From the NCBI RefSeq assembly GCF_051014685.1, contig NW_027478878.1, forward strand, positions 186,001-250,000: a DNA stretch of 64,000 nt. The letters run 5' to 3'. The translations under genes and the position numbers were made by a program. Positions 30,399 through 45,647 of this stretch are shown one piece after another; the stretch's first letter is position 1; every line of letters starts with the position of its first letter. This DNA comes from Ptiloglossa arizonensis. Lineage: Eukaryota > Arthropoda > Insecta > Hymenoptera > Colletidae. Under the pieces are notes generated by a model. The model searched no databases, was not told the origin of the DNA, and saw only the letters and a list, made by a program, of their open reading frames with translations.

Positions 30399-31532
30399 AT
30401 GCGCCATACGTTTTACGTTATTCGTTATACGTTATACGTTATAAGTCATTCTTTATACGTCATACGTTATACGTTTTACGATATACGTTATACGTTATAC
30501 GTTATACGTTATACGGTATACGTTATACGTTATACGTTATACGTTATACGTTATACGTTATACGTTATACGTTATACGTTATACGTTATATGTTATACGT
30601 TATACGTTATACGTTATACGTTATACGTTATACGTTATACGTTTTACGATATACGTTATACGTTATACGTTCTACGTTATACGTAATATGTAATGCGTCA
30701 TACGTATTACGTTATTCGTTATACGTTATACGTTATACGTTATACGTTATACGTTATACGTTATACGTTATACGTTATACGTTATACGTTATACGTAATA
30801 CGTTATACGTTATACGTTATACGTCATACGTTATACGTTATACGTTATACGTTATACGTTATACGTTATACGTAATACGGTATACGTTATACGTTATACG
30901 TTATACGTTATACGTTATACGTTATACGTTATACGTTTTACGATATACGTTATTCGTTATACGTTCTACGTTATACGTTATACGTTATACGTTATACGTT
31001 ATACGTTATACGTTATACGTTCTACGTTATACGATATACGTTATACGTTATTCGTTATACGTTCTTCGTTACACGTTATACATTATACGTTATGCGTTAT
31101 ACGTTTTACGTTATTCGTTATACGTTATACGTTATACGTTATGCGTTATACGTTATACGTTATACGTTATACGTTATACGTTATACGTTATACGTTTTAC
31201 GATATAGGTTATACGTTATACGTTCTACGTTATACGTAATATGTAATGCGTCATACGTTTTACGTTATTCGTTATACGTTATACGTTATAAGTCATTCTT
31301 TATACGTCATACGTTATACGTTTTACGATATACGTTATACGTTATACGTTATACGTTATACGGTATACGTTATACGTTATACGTTATACGTTATACGTTA
31401 TACGTTATACGTTATACGTTATACGTTATACGTTATATGTTATACGTTATACGTTATACGTTATACGTTATACGTTATACGTTTTACGATATACGTTATA
31501 CGTTATACGTTCTACGTTATACGTAATATGTA
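30399..31532 (+). repeat. 847-bp block duplicate pair in region 4
   Basis: The string starting at the marker ATG 30,399 recurs at 31,246, offset 847 bp (121 heptamers), including the CTTTATA, CGTTTTA/CGATATA and TGTTATA variants. The first marker reads CGCCATA where the second reads CGTCATA. Confidence 0.8.
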
Positions 31533-33933
31533 ATGCGTCATACGTTTTACGTTATTCGTTATACGTTATACGTTATACGTTATACGTTATACGTTATACG
31601 TTATACGTTATACGTTATACGTTATACGTTATACGTAATACGTTATACGTTATACGTTATACGTCATACGTTATACGTTATACGTTATACGTTATACGTT
31701 ATACGTTATACGTTATACGTTCTTCGTTACACGTTATACGTTATACGTTATGCGTTATACGTTTTACGTTATTCGTTATACGTTATACGTTATACGTTAT
31801 TCTTTATACGTTATACGTTATACGTTATTCTTTATACGTCATACGTTATACGTTTTACGATATACGTTGTACGTTATACGTTATACGTTATACGGTATAC
31901 GTTATACGTTATACGTTATACGTTATACGTTATACGTTATACGTTATACGTTATACGTTATACGTTTTACGATATACGTTATACGTTATACGTTCTACGT
32001 TATACGATATACGTTATACGTTATACGTTATACGTTATACGTTATACGTTATACGTTATACGATATACGTTATACGTTATACGTTATACGTCATAGGTTA
32101 TACGTTATACGTTATACGTTATACGTTATACGTTATACGTTATAGGTTATACGTTATACGTTATACGTTATACGTTATACGATATACGTTATACGTTATT
32201 CGTTATACGTTCTTCGTTACACGTTATACGTTTTACGTTATGCGTTATACGTTATACGTTATACGTTATACGTTATACGTTATACGTTATACGTTATACG
32301 TTATACGTTATACGTTATACGTTATGCGTTATACGTTATACGTTATACGTTATACGTTATACGTTATACGTTATACGTTATACGTTTTACGATATACGTT
32401 ATACGTTATACGTTCTACGTTATACGTTATACGTTATACGTTATACGTTATACGTTATACGTTACACGATATACGTTATACGTTATACGTTATACGTCAT
32501 AGGTTATACGTTATACGTTATACGTTCTACGTTCTACGTTATACGTTATACGATATACGTTATACGTTATACGTTATACGTTATACGTCATAGGTTATAC
32601 GTTATACGTTATTCTTTATGCGTTATACGTTATACGATATACGTTATACGTTATACGGTATACGATATACGTTATACGTTATACGTTATACGTTATACGT
32701 TATACGTTATACGTTATACGTTATACGTTATACGTTATACGTTATACGTTATACGTTATACGTTATACGTTATACGTTATACATTATACGCTATACGTTT
32801 TACGATATACGTTATACGTTATACGTTCTACGTTCTACGTTATACGTTATACGATATACGTTATACGTTATACGTTATACGTTATACGTCATAGGTTATA
32901 CGTTATACGTTATTCTTTATGCGTTATACGTTATACGATATACGTTATACGTTATACGGTATACGATATACGTTATGCGTTATACGTTTTACGTTATACG
33001 TTATACGTTATACGTTATTCGTTATACGTTATACGTTATACGTTATACGTTATACGTTATACGTTATACGTTATTCTTTATGCGTTATACGTTATACGAT
33101 ATACGTTATACGTTATACGGTATACGATATACGTTATGCGTTATACGTTTTACGTTATACGTTATACGTTATACGTTATACGTTATACGTTATACGTTAT
33201 ACGTTATACGATATACGTTATACGTTATACGTTATACGTCATAGGTTATACGTTATACGTTATACGTTATACGTTATACGTTATACGTTATAGGTTATAC
33301 GTTATACGTTATACGTTATACGATATACGTTATACGTTATTCGTTATACGTTCTTCGTTACACGTTATACGTTTTACGTTATGCGTTATACGTTATACGT
33401 TATACGTTATACGTTATACGTTATACGTTATACGTTATACGTTATACGTTATACGTTATACGTTATGCGTTATACGTTATACGTTATTCGTTATACGTTA
33501 TACGTTATACGTTATACGTTTTACGATATACGTTATACGTTATACGTTCTACGTTATACGTAATATGTAATGCGTCATACGTTTTACGTTATTCTTTATA
33601 CGTTATGCGTTATAAGTTATTCTTTATACGTCATACGCTATACGTTTTACGATATACGTTGTACGTTATACGTTATACGTTATACGGTATACGTTATACG
33701 TTATACGTTATACGTTATACGTTATACGTTATACGTTATACGTTATACGTTATACGTTATACGTTATACGTTATACGTTATACGTTATACATTATACGTT
33801 ATACGTTTTACGATATACGTTATACGTTATACGTTCTACGTTCTACGTTATTCGTTATACGTTATACGTTATACGTTATACGTTTTACGATATACGTTAT
33901 ACGTTATACGTTCTACGTTATACGTAATATGTA

Positions 33934-34705
33934 ATGCGTCATACGTTTTACGTTATTCTTTATACGTTATACGTTATAAGTTATTCTTTATGCGTTATAC
34001 GTTATACGATATACGTTATACGTTATACGGTATACGATATACGTTATGCGTTATACGTTTTACGTTATTCGTTATACGTTATACGTTATACGTTATACGT
34101 TATACGTTATACGTTATTCTTTATGCGTTATACGTTATACGATATACGTTATACGTTATACGGTATACGATATACGTTATGCGTTATACGTTTTACGTTA
34201 TACGTTATACGTTATACGTTATACGTTATACGTTATACGTTATACGTTATACGATATACGTTATACGTTATACGTTATACGTCATAGGTTATACGTTATA
34301 CGTTATACGTTATACGTTATACGTTATACGTTATACGTTATAGGTTATACGTTATACGTTATACGTTATGCGATATACGTTATACGTTATTCGTTATACG
34401 TTCTTCGTTACACGTTATACGTTTTACGTTATGCGTTATACGTTATACGTTATACGTTATACGTTATACGTTATACGTTATACGTTATACGTTATACGTT
34501 ATACGTTATACGTTATGCGTTATACGTTATACGTTATTCGTTATACGTTATACGTTATACGTTATACGTTTTACGAAATACGTTATACGTTATACGTTCT
34601 ACGTTATACGTAATATGTAATGCGTCATACGTTTTACGTTATTCTTTATACGTTATACGTTATAAGTTATTCTTTATACGTCATACGTTATACGTTTTAC
34701 GATAT
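33934..34705 (+). repeat. Block duplicated 4.67 kb downstream, copy 1
   Basis: This block matches 38,603-39,381 with offset 4,669 bp, rising to 4,676 bp after one heptamer gain. Private shared variants support common descent: a CGATATA directly after CGTTATG (34,371 and 39,040) and a CGAAATA directly after CGTTTTA (34,574 and 39,250). Confidence 0.88.
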
Positions 34706-35963
34706 ACGTTATACGTTATACGTTATACGTTATACGATATACGTTATACGTTATACGTTATACGTCATAGGTTATACGTTATACGTTATACGTTATACGT
34801 TATACGTTATACGTTATAGGTTATACGTTATACGTTATACGTTATACGATATACGTTATACGTTATTCGTTATACGTTATACGTTATACGTCATAGGTTA
34901 TACGTTATACGTTATTCTTTATGCGTTATACGTTATACGATATACGTTATACGTTCTACGTTATACGTAATATGTAATGCGTCATACGTTTTCCGTTATT
35001 CGTTATACGTTATACGTTATACGTTATACGTTATACGTTATACGTTATACGTTATACGTTATACGTTATACGTTATACGTTATACGTTATACGTTATACG
35101 TTATACGTTATACGTTATACGTTATACGTTATACGTTATACGTTATACGTTATACGTTATACGTTATACGTTATACGTTATACATTATACGCTATACGTT
35201 TTACGATATACGTTATACGTTATACGTTCTACGTTCTACGTTATACGTTATACGATATACGTTATACGTTATACGTTATACGTTATACGTCATAGGTTAT
35301 ACGTTATACGTTATTCTTTATGCGTTATACGTTATACGATATACGTTATACGTTATACGGTATACGATATACGTTATGCGTTATACGTTTTACGTTATAC
35401 GTTATACGTTATACGTTATTCGTTATACGTTATACGTTATACGTTATACGTTATACGTTATACGTTATTCTTTATGCGTTATACGTTATACGATATACGT
35501 TATACGTTATACGGTATACGATATACGTTATGCGTTATACGTTTTACGTTATACGTTATACGTTATACGTTATACGTTATACGTTATACGTTATACGTTA
35601 TACGATATACGTTATACGTTATACGTTATACGTCATAGGTTATACGTTATACGTTATACGTTATACGTTATACGTTATACGTTATAGGTTATACGTTATA
35701 CGTTATACGTTATACGATATACGTTATACGTTATTCGTTATACGTTCTTCGTTACACGTTATACGTTTTACGTTATGCGTTATACGTTATACGTTATACG
35801 TTATACGTTATACGTTATACGTTATACGTTATACGTTATACGTTATACGTTATACGTTATGCGTTATACGTTATACGTTATTCGTTATACGTTATACGTT
35901 ATACGTTATACGTTTTACGATATACGTTATACGTTATACGTTCTACGTTATACGTAATATGTA

Positions 35964-38602
35964 ATGCGTCATACGTTTTACGTTATTCTTTATACGTTAT
36001 ACGTTATAAGTTATTCTTTATACGTCATACGTTATACGTTTTACGATATACGTTGTACGTTATACGTTATACGTTATACGGTATACGTTATACGTTATAC
36101 GTTATACGTTATACGTTATACGTTATACGTTATACGTTATACGTTATACGTTATACGTTATACGTTATACGTTATACGTTATACATTATACGTTATACGT
36201 TTTACGATATACGATATACGTTATACGTTATACGTTCTACGTTCTACGTTATTCGTTATACGTTATACGGTATACGATATACGTTATGCGTTATACGTTT
36301 TACGTTATACGTTATACGTTATACGTTATACGTTATACGTTATACGTTATACGTTATACGATATACGTTATACGTTATACGTTATACGTCATAGGTTATA
36401 CGTTATACGTTATACGTTATACGTTATACGTTATACGTTATAGGTTATACGTTATACGTTATACGTTATACGATATACGTTATACGTTATTCGTTATACG
36501 TTCTTCGTTACACGTTATACGTTTTACGTTATGCGTTATACGTTATACGTTATACGTTATACGTTATACGTTATACGTTATACGTTATACGTTATACGTT
36601 ATACGTTATACGTTATGCGTTATACGTTATACGTTATTCGTTATACGTTATACGTTATACGTTATACGTTTTACGATATACGTTATACGTTATACGTTCT
36701 ACGTTATACGTAATATGTAATGCGTCATACGTTTTACGTTATTCTTTATACGTTATACGTTATAAGTTATTCTTTATACGTCATACGTTATACGTTTTAC
36801 GATATACGTTGTACGTTATACGTTATACGTTATACGGTATACGTTATACGTTATACGTTATACGTTATACGTTATACGTTATACGTTATACGTTATACGT
36901 TATACGTTATACGTTATACGTTATACGTTATACGTTATACATTATACGTTATACGTTTTACGATATACGTTATACGTTATACGTTCTACGTTCTACGTTA
37001 TTCGTTATACGTTATACGTTATACGTTATACGTTTTACGATATACGTTATACGTTATACGTTCTACGTTATACGTAATATGTAATGCGTCATACGTTTTA
37101 CGTTATTCTTTATACGTTATACGATATACGTTATACGTTATACGTTATACGTCATAGGTTATACGTTATACGTTATACGTTATACGTTATACGTTATACG
37201 TTATAGGTTATACGTTATACGTTATACGTTATACGATATACGTTATACGTTATTCGTTATACGTTCTTCGTTACACGTTATACGTTTTACGTTATGCGTT
37301 ATACGTTATACGTTATACGTTATACGTTATACGTTATACGTTATACGTTATACGTTATACGTTATACGTTATACGTTATGCGTTATACGTTATACGTTAT
37401 TCGTTATACGTTATACGTTATACGTTATACGTTTTACGATATACGTTATACGTTATACGTTCTACGTTATACGTAATATGTAATGCGTCATACGTTTTAC
37501 GTTATTCTTTATACGTTATACGTTATAAGTTATTCTTTATACGTCATACGTTATACGTTTTACGATATACGTTGTACGTTATACGTTATACGTTATACGG
37601 TATACGTTATACGTTATACGTTATACGTTATACGTTATACGTTATACGTTATACGTTATACGTTATACGTTATACGTTATACGTTATACGTTATACGTTA
37701 TACATTATACGTTATACGTTTTACGATATACGTTATACGTTATACGTTCTACGTTCTACGTTATTCGTTATACGTTATACGGTATACGATATACGTTATG
37801 CGTTATACGTTTTACGTTATACGTTATACGTTATACGTTATACGTTATACGTTATACGTTATACGTTATACGATATACGTTATACGTTATACGTTATACG
37901 TCATAGGTTATACGTTATACGTTATACGTTATACGTTATACGTTATACGTTATAGGTTATACGTTATACGTTATACGTTATACGATATACGTTATACGTT
38001 ATTCGTTATACGTTCTTCGTTACACGTTATACGTTTTACGTTATGCGTTATACGTTATACGTTATACGTTATACGTTATACGTTATACGTTATACGTTAT
38101 ACGTTATACGTTATACGTTATACGTTATGCGTTATACGTTATACGTTATTCGTTATACGTTATACGTTATACGTTATACGTTTTACGATATACGTTATAC
38201 GTTATACGTTCTACGTTATACGTAATATGTAATGCGTCATACGTTTTACGTTATTCTTTATACGTTATACGTTATAAGTTATTCTTTATACGTCATACGT
38301 TATACGTTTTACGATATACGTTGTACGTTATACGTTATACGTTATACGGTATACGTTATACGTTATACGTTATACGTTATACGTTATACGTTATACGTTA
38401 TACGTTATACGTTATACGTTATACGTTATACGTTATACGTTATACGTTATACGTTATACATTATACGTTATACGTTTTACGATATACGTTATACGTTATA
38501 CGTTCTACGTTCTACGTTATTCGTTATACGTTATACGTTATACGTTATACGTTTTACGATATACGTTATACGTTATACGTTCTACGTTATACGTAATATG
38601 TA
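35964..38602 (+). repeat. Consecutive ~756-bp higher-order repeats
   Basis: Marker positions 35,964, 36,720, 37,483 and 38,232 delimit successive units of 756, 763 and 749 bp (108, 109 and 107 heptamers). Within each, an identical 60-codon string starts at 35,775, 36,531, 37,294 and 38,043, and an older copy starts at 33,381. Unit 36,720-37,482 holds an extra internal marker at 37,084 that its neighbours lack. Copy lengths differ only by whole heptamers. Confidence 0.9.
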
Positions 38603-39381
38603 ATGCGTCATACGTTTTACGTTATTCTTTATACGTTATACGTTATAAGTTATTCTTTATGCGTTATACGTTATACGATATACGTTATACGTTATACGGT
38701 ATACGATATACGTTATGCGTTATACGTTTTACGTTATTCGTTATACGTTATACGTTATACGTTATACGTTATACGTTATACGTTATTCTTTATGCGTTAT
38801 ACGTTATACGATATACGTTATACGTTATACGGTATACGATATACGTTATGCGTTATACGTTTTACGTTATACGTTATACGTTATACGTTATACGTTATAC
38901 GTTATACGTTATACGTTATACGATATACGTTATACGTTATACGTTATACGTCATAGGTTATACGTTATACGTTATACGTTATACGTTATACGTTATACGT
39001 TATACGTTATAGGTTATACGTTATACGTTATACGTTATGCGATATACGTTATACGTTATTCGTTATACGTTCTTCGTTACACGTTATACGTTTTACGTTA
39101 TGCGTTATACGTTATACGTTATACGTTATACGTTATACGTTATACGTTATACGTTATACGTTATACGTTATACGTTATACGTTATACGTTATGCGTTATA
39201 CGTTATACGTTATTCGTTATACGTTATACGTTATACGTTATACGTTTTACGAAATACGTTATACGTTATACGTTCTACGTTATACGTAATATGTAATGCG
39301 TCATACGTTTTACGTTATTCTTTATACGTTATACGTTATAAGTTATTCTTTATACGTCATACGTTATACGTTTTACGATAT
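38603..39381 (+). repeat. Block duplicated from 33,934, copy 2
   Basis: This is collinear with 33,934-34,705. The array of ~756-bp units (35,964-38,602) lies between the two copies, so the 4.67-kb duplication probably pre-dates or encloses the local expansion. Confidence 0.86.
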
Positions 39382-42300
39382 ACGTTGTACGTTATACGTT
39401 ATACGTTATACGGTATACGTTATACGTTATACGTTATACGTTATACGTTATACGTTATACGTTATACGTTATACGTTATACGTTATACGTTATACGTTAT
39501 ACGTTATACGTTATACATTATACGTTATACGTTTTACGATATACGTTATACGTTATACGTTCTACGTTCTACGTGATACGTTATACGATATACGTTATAC
39601 GTTATACGTTATACGTTATACGTCATAGGTTATACGTTATACGTTATTCTTTATGCGTTATACGTTATACGATATACGTTATACGTTATACGGTATACGA
39701 TATACGTTATGCGTTATACGTTTTACGTTATACGTTATACGTTATACGTTATACGTTATACGTTATACGTTATACGTTATACGTTACATGTTATGCGTTA
39801 TACGTTTTACGTTATTCGTTATACGTTCTTCGTTACACGTTATACGTTATACGTTATACGTTATGCGTTATACGCTTTACGTTATTCGTGATACGTCATA
39901 CGTTATACGTCATACGGTATACGTTATACGTTATACGTTATACGTTATACGTTATACGTTATACGTTATACGTTATACGTTATACGTTATACGTTATACG
40001 TTATACGTTATACGTCATACGTTATACGTTATACGTTATACGTTATACGTTATACGATATACGTTATACGTTATACGTTATACGTCATAGGTTATACGTT
40101 ATACGTTATTTTTTATGCGTTATACGTTATACGATATACGTTATACGTTATACGGTATACGATATACGTTATACGTTCTACGTTATACGTAATATGTAAT
40201 GCGTCATACGTTTTACGTTATTCGTTATACGTTATACGTTATACGTTATACGTTATACGTTATACGTTATACGTTATACGTTATACGTTATACGTTATAC
40301 GTTATACGTTATACGTTATACGTTATACGTTATACGTTATACGTTATACGTTATACGTTCTACGTTATACGCTATACGTTATACATTATACGTTATACGT
40401 TTTACGATATACGTTATACGTTATACGTTCTACGTTCTACGTTATACGTTATACGATATACGTTATACGTTATACGTTATACGTTATACGTCATAGGTTA
40501 TACGTTATACGTTATTCTTTATGCGTTATACGTTTTACGATATACGTTATACGTTATACGGTATACGATATACGTTATGCGTTATACGTTTTACGTTATA
40601 CGTTATACGTTATACGTTATACGTTATACGTTATACGTTATACGTTATACGTTACATGTTATGCGTTATACGTTTTACGTTATTCGTTATACGTTCTTCG
40701 TTACACGTTATACGTTATACGTTATACGTTATGCGTTATACGCTTTACGTTATTCGTGATACGTCATACGTTATACGTCATACGGTATACGTTATACGTT
40801 ATACGTTATACGTTATACGTTATACGTTATACGTTATACGTTATACGTTATACGTTATACGTTATACGTTATACGTTATACGTTATACGTTATACGTTAT
40901 ACGGTATACGATATACGTTATGCGTTATACGTTTTACGTTATTCGTTATACGTTATACGTTATACGTTATACGTTATACGTTATACGTTATACGTTATAC
41001 GTTATACTATATACGTTATACGTTACATGTTATACGATATACGTTTTACGTTATTCGTTATACGTTCTTCGTTACACGTTATCCGTTATACGTTATGCGT
41101 TATACGTTTTACGTTATTCGTGATACGTTATACGTTATACGTCATACGGTATACGTTATACGTTATACGTTATACGTTATACGTTATACGTTATACGTTA
41201 TACGTTATACGTTATACGTTATACGTTATACGTTATACGTTATACGTTATACGTTATACGTTATACGTCATACGTTATACGTTATACGTTATACGTTATA
41301 CGTTATACGTTATACGTTATACGTTATACGTTATACGTTATACGTTATACGTTATACGTTATACGTTATACGTTATACGTTATACGTTATACGTTATACG
41401 TTATACGTTATACGTTATACGTCATAGGTTATATGTTATACGTTATTCTTTATGCGTTATACGTTATACGATATACGTTATAGGTTATACGGTATACGAT
41501 ATACGTTATGCGTTATACGTTTTACGTTATACGTTATACGTTATACGTTATACGTTATACGTTATACGTTATACGTTATACGTTACATGTTATGCGTTAT
41601 ACGTTTTACGTTATTCGTTATACGTTCTTCGTTACACGTTATCCGTCATACGTTATACGTTATACGTTATACGTTATACGTTATACGATATACGTTATAC
41701 GTTATACGTTATACGTCATAGTTTATACGTTATACGTTATTCTTTATGCGTTATACGTTATACGATATACGTTATACGTTATACGTTATACGTTATACGT
41801 TATACGTTATACGTTATACGTTATACGTTATACGTTATACGTTATACGCTATACGTTATACGTTATACGTTATACGTTATACGTTATACGTTATACGTTA
41901 TACGTTATACGTTATACGTTATACGTTATACGTTATACGTTATACGTTATACGTTATACGTTATACGATATACGTTATACGTTATACGTTATACGTCATA
42001 GTTTATACGTTTTACGTTATTCTTTATGCGTTATACGTTATACGATATACGTTATACGTTATACGTTATACGTTATACGTTATACGTTATACGTTATACG
42101 TTATACGTTATACGTTATACGTTATACGTTATACGTTATAAGTTATACGTTATACGTTATACGTTATACGTTATACGTTATACGTTATACGTTATACGTT
42201 ATACGTTATACGATATACGTTATACGTTATACGATATACGTTATACGTTATTCGTTATACGTTCTTCGTTACACGTTATCCGTTATACGTTATGCGTTAT

Positions 42301-42805
42301 ACGTTTTACGTTATTCGTGATACGTTATACGTTATACGTCATACGGTATACGTTATACGTTATACGTTATACGATATACGTTTTACGTTATTCGTTATAC
42401 GTTCTTCGTCACACGTTATCCGTTATACGTTATGCGTTATACGTTTTACGTTATTCGTGATACGTTATACGTTATACGTCATACGGTATACGTTATACGT
42501 GATACGCTATACGTTATACGTTATACGTTATACGTTATACGTTATACGTTATACGTTATACGTTATACGTTATACGTCATACGTTATACGTTATACGTTA
42601 TACGATATACGTTATACGTTATTCGTTATACATTATACGTCAAACGTTATACGTTATACGTTATACGATATACGTTATACGTTATTCGTTATACGTTCTT
42701 CGGTACACGTTATACGTTATACGTTATGCGTTATACGTTTTGCGTTATTCGTTGTACGTTATAGGTTTTACGTTATACGTTATACGTTATACGTTATACG
42801 TTATG

Positions 42806-43155
42806 CGTTATACGTTATACGTTATACGTTATACGTTATACGTTATACGTTATACGTTATACGTTATACGTTATACGTTATACGTTATACGTTATACGTT
42901 ATACGTTATACGTTATACGTTATACGTTATACGTTATACGTTATACGTTATACGTTATACGTTATACGTTATACGTTATACGTTATACGTTATACGTTAT
43001 ACGTTATACGTTATACGTTATACGTTATACGTTATACGTTATACGTTATACGTTATACGTTATACGTTATACGTTATACGTTATACGTTATACGTTATAC
43101 GTTATACGTTATACGTTATACGTTATACGTTATACGTTATACGTTATACGTTATA
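42806..43155 (+). repeat. Pure consensus run, 50 units
   Basis: This is 350 bp of perfect consensus, the counterpart of the 44-unit run at 15,562-15,869 in the same variant context. The six-unit difference is typical of copy-number change inside a pure run. Confidence 0.9.
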
Positions 43156-43939
43156 CGTTACACGTTATACGTTATACGTTATACGATATACGTTTTACGT
43201 TATTCGTTATACGTTCTTCGTTACACGTTATCCGTTATACGTTATGCTTTATACGTTTTACGTTATTCGTGATACGTTATACGTTATACGTCATACGGTA
43301 TACGTTATACGTTATACGTTATACGTTATACGTTATACGTTATACGTTATACGTTATACGTTATACGTTATACGTTATACGTTATACGTTATACGTTATA
43401 CGATATACGTTATACGTTATTCGTTATACGTTCTTCGGTACACGTTATACGTTATACGTTATGCGTTATACGTTTTGCGTTATTCGTTGTACGTTATACG
43501 TTATACGTTATAGGTTTTACGTTATACGTTATACGTTATACGTTATACTTTATTCGTTATACCTTATACGTTATACCTTATACGTTATACGTTATACGTT
43601 ATACGGTATACGATATACGTTATACGTTATACGTTAAACGTTATGCGTTATACGTTATACGTTATACGTTATACGTTATACGTCATACGTTATACGTTCT
43701 TCGTTACACGTTATCCGTTATACGTTATGCGTTATACGTTTTACGTTATTCGTGATACGTTATACGTTATACGTCATACGGTATACGTTATACGTTATAC
43801 GTTATACGTTATACGTTATACGTTATACGTTATACGATATACGTTATACGTTATTCGTTATACGTTCTTCGTTACACGTTATACGTTATACGCTATGCGT
43901 TATACGTTTTGCGTTATTCGTTACAAGTTATACGTTATA

Positions 43940-44051
43940 CGTATTATGTAACGCGTCATACGTTTTACGTTATTCGTTATACGTTTTTCGTTACAAGTTA
44001 TACGTTATACGTCATACGTTATAAGTAATATGTCATAAGTTATACGATACC
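43940..44051 (+). repeat. Divergent 112-bp cassette, copy 7 of 8
   Basis: This corresponds to cassette 2 at offset 26,964 bp but has the ancestral-looking CGATACC last unit, so the CCATACC of cassette 2 arose after the 27-kb duplication. Confidence 0.92.
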
Positions 44052-44436
44052 CGTTATACGTTATACGTTATACGCTATACGTTATACGTTATACGATATT
44101 CGTTATCCGTTATACGTTATACGTTATACGTTATACGTTATACGTTATACGTTATACGTTATACGTTATACGTTATACGTTATTCGTTATACGTTATACG
44201 TTATACGTTATACGTTATACGTTATACGTTATACGTTATACGTCATACGTTATACGTTATACGTTATACGATATACGTTATACGTTATTCGTTATACGTT
44301 ATACGTCAAACGTTATACGTTATACGTTATACGATATACGTTATACGTTATTCGTTATACGTTCTTCGGTACACGTTATACGTTATACGTTATGCGTTAT
44401 ACGTTTTGCGTTATTCGTTGTACGTTATAGGTTTTA

Positions 44437-44863
44437 CGTTATACGTTATACGTTATACGTTATACGTTATACGTTATACGTTATACGTTATACGTTATAC
44501 GTTATACGTTATACGTTATACGTTATACGTTATACGTTATACGTTATACGTTATACGTTATACGTTATACGTTATACGTTATACGTTATACGTTATACGT
44601 TATACGTTATACGTTATACGTTATACGTTATACGTTATACGTTATACGTTATACGTTATACGTTATACGTTATACGTTATACGTTATACGTTATACGTTA
44701 TACGTTATACGTTATACGTTATACGTTATACGTTATACGTTATACGTTATACGTTATACGTTATACGTTATACGTTATACGTTATACGTTATACGTTATA
44801 CGTTATACGTTATACGTTATACGTTATACGTTATACGTTATACGTTATACGTTATACGTTATA
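44437..44863 (+). repeat. Pure consensus run, 61 units (longest)
   Basis: This is the longest perfect run found: 427 bp between a CGTTTTA-class unit and a CGTTACA unit starting at 44,864. Its counterpart at 17,473-17,892 is one unit shorter. Confidence 0.92.
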
Positions 44864-45647
44864 CGTTACACGTTATACGTTATACGTTATACGATATACG
44901 TTTTACGTTATTCGTTATACGTTCTTCGTTACACGTTATCCGTTATACGTTATGCTTTATACGTTTTACGTTATTCGTGATACGTTATACGTTATACGTC
45001 ATACGGTATACGTTATACGTTATACGTTATACGTTATACGTTATACGTTATACGTTATACGTTATACGCTATACGTTATACGTTATACGTTATACGTTAT
45101 ACGTCATACGTTATACGTTATACGTTATACGATATACGTTATACGTTATTCGTTATACGTTCTTCGGTACACGTTATACGTTATACGTTATGCGTTATAC
45201 GTTTTGCGTTATTCGTTGTACGTTATACGTTATACGTTATAGGTTTTACGTTATACGTTATACGTTATACGTTATACTTTATTCGTTATACCTTATACGT
45301 TATACGTTATACGTTATACGGTATACGATATACGTTATACGTTATACGTTAAACGTTATGCGTTATACGTTATACGTTATACGTTATACGTTATACGTCA
45401 TACGTTATACGTTCTTCGTTACACGTTATCCGTTATACGTTATGCGTTATACGTTTTACGTTATTCGTGATACGTTATACGTTATACGTCATACGGTATA
45501 CGTTATACGTTATACGTTATACGTTATACGTTATACGTTATACGATATACGTTATACGTTATTCGTTATACGTTCTTCGTTACACGTTATACGTTATACG
45601 CTATGCGTTATACGTTTTGCGTTATTCGTTACACGTTATACGTTATA

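Larger units (their letters stand above)
30287..40200 (+). repeat. Satellite region 4: ~756-bp higher-order repeat array
   Basis: This region is marked by the unit pair CGTAATA/TGTAATG followed by CGTCATA, CGTTTTA and CGTTATT. The ATG in this marker lies at 30,399, 30,693, 31,246, 31,533, 33,570, 33,934, 34,620, 34,977, 35,964, 36,720, 37,084, 37,483, 38,232, 38,603, 39,296 and 40,199. All spacings are multiples of 7. The clearest regular part is 35.8-38.6 kb. The marker also turns up at 50,146, 52,057 and 56,460. No gene is seen. Confidence 0.85.
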
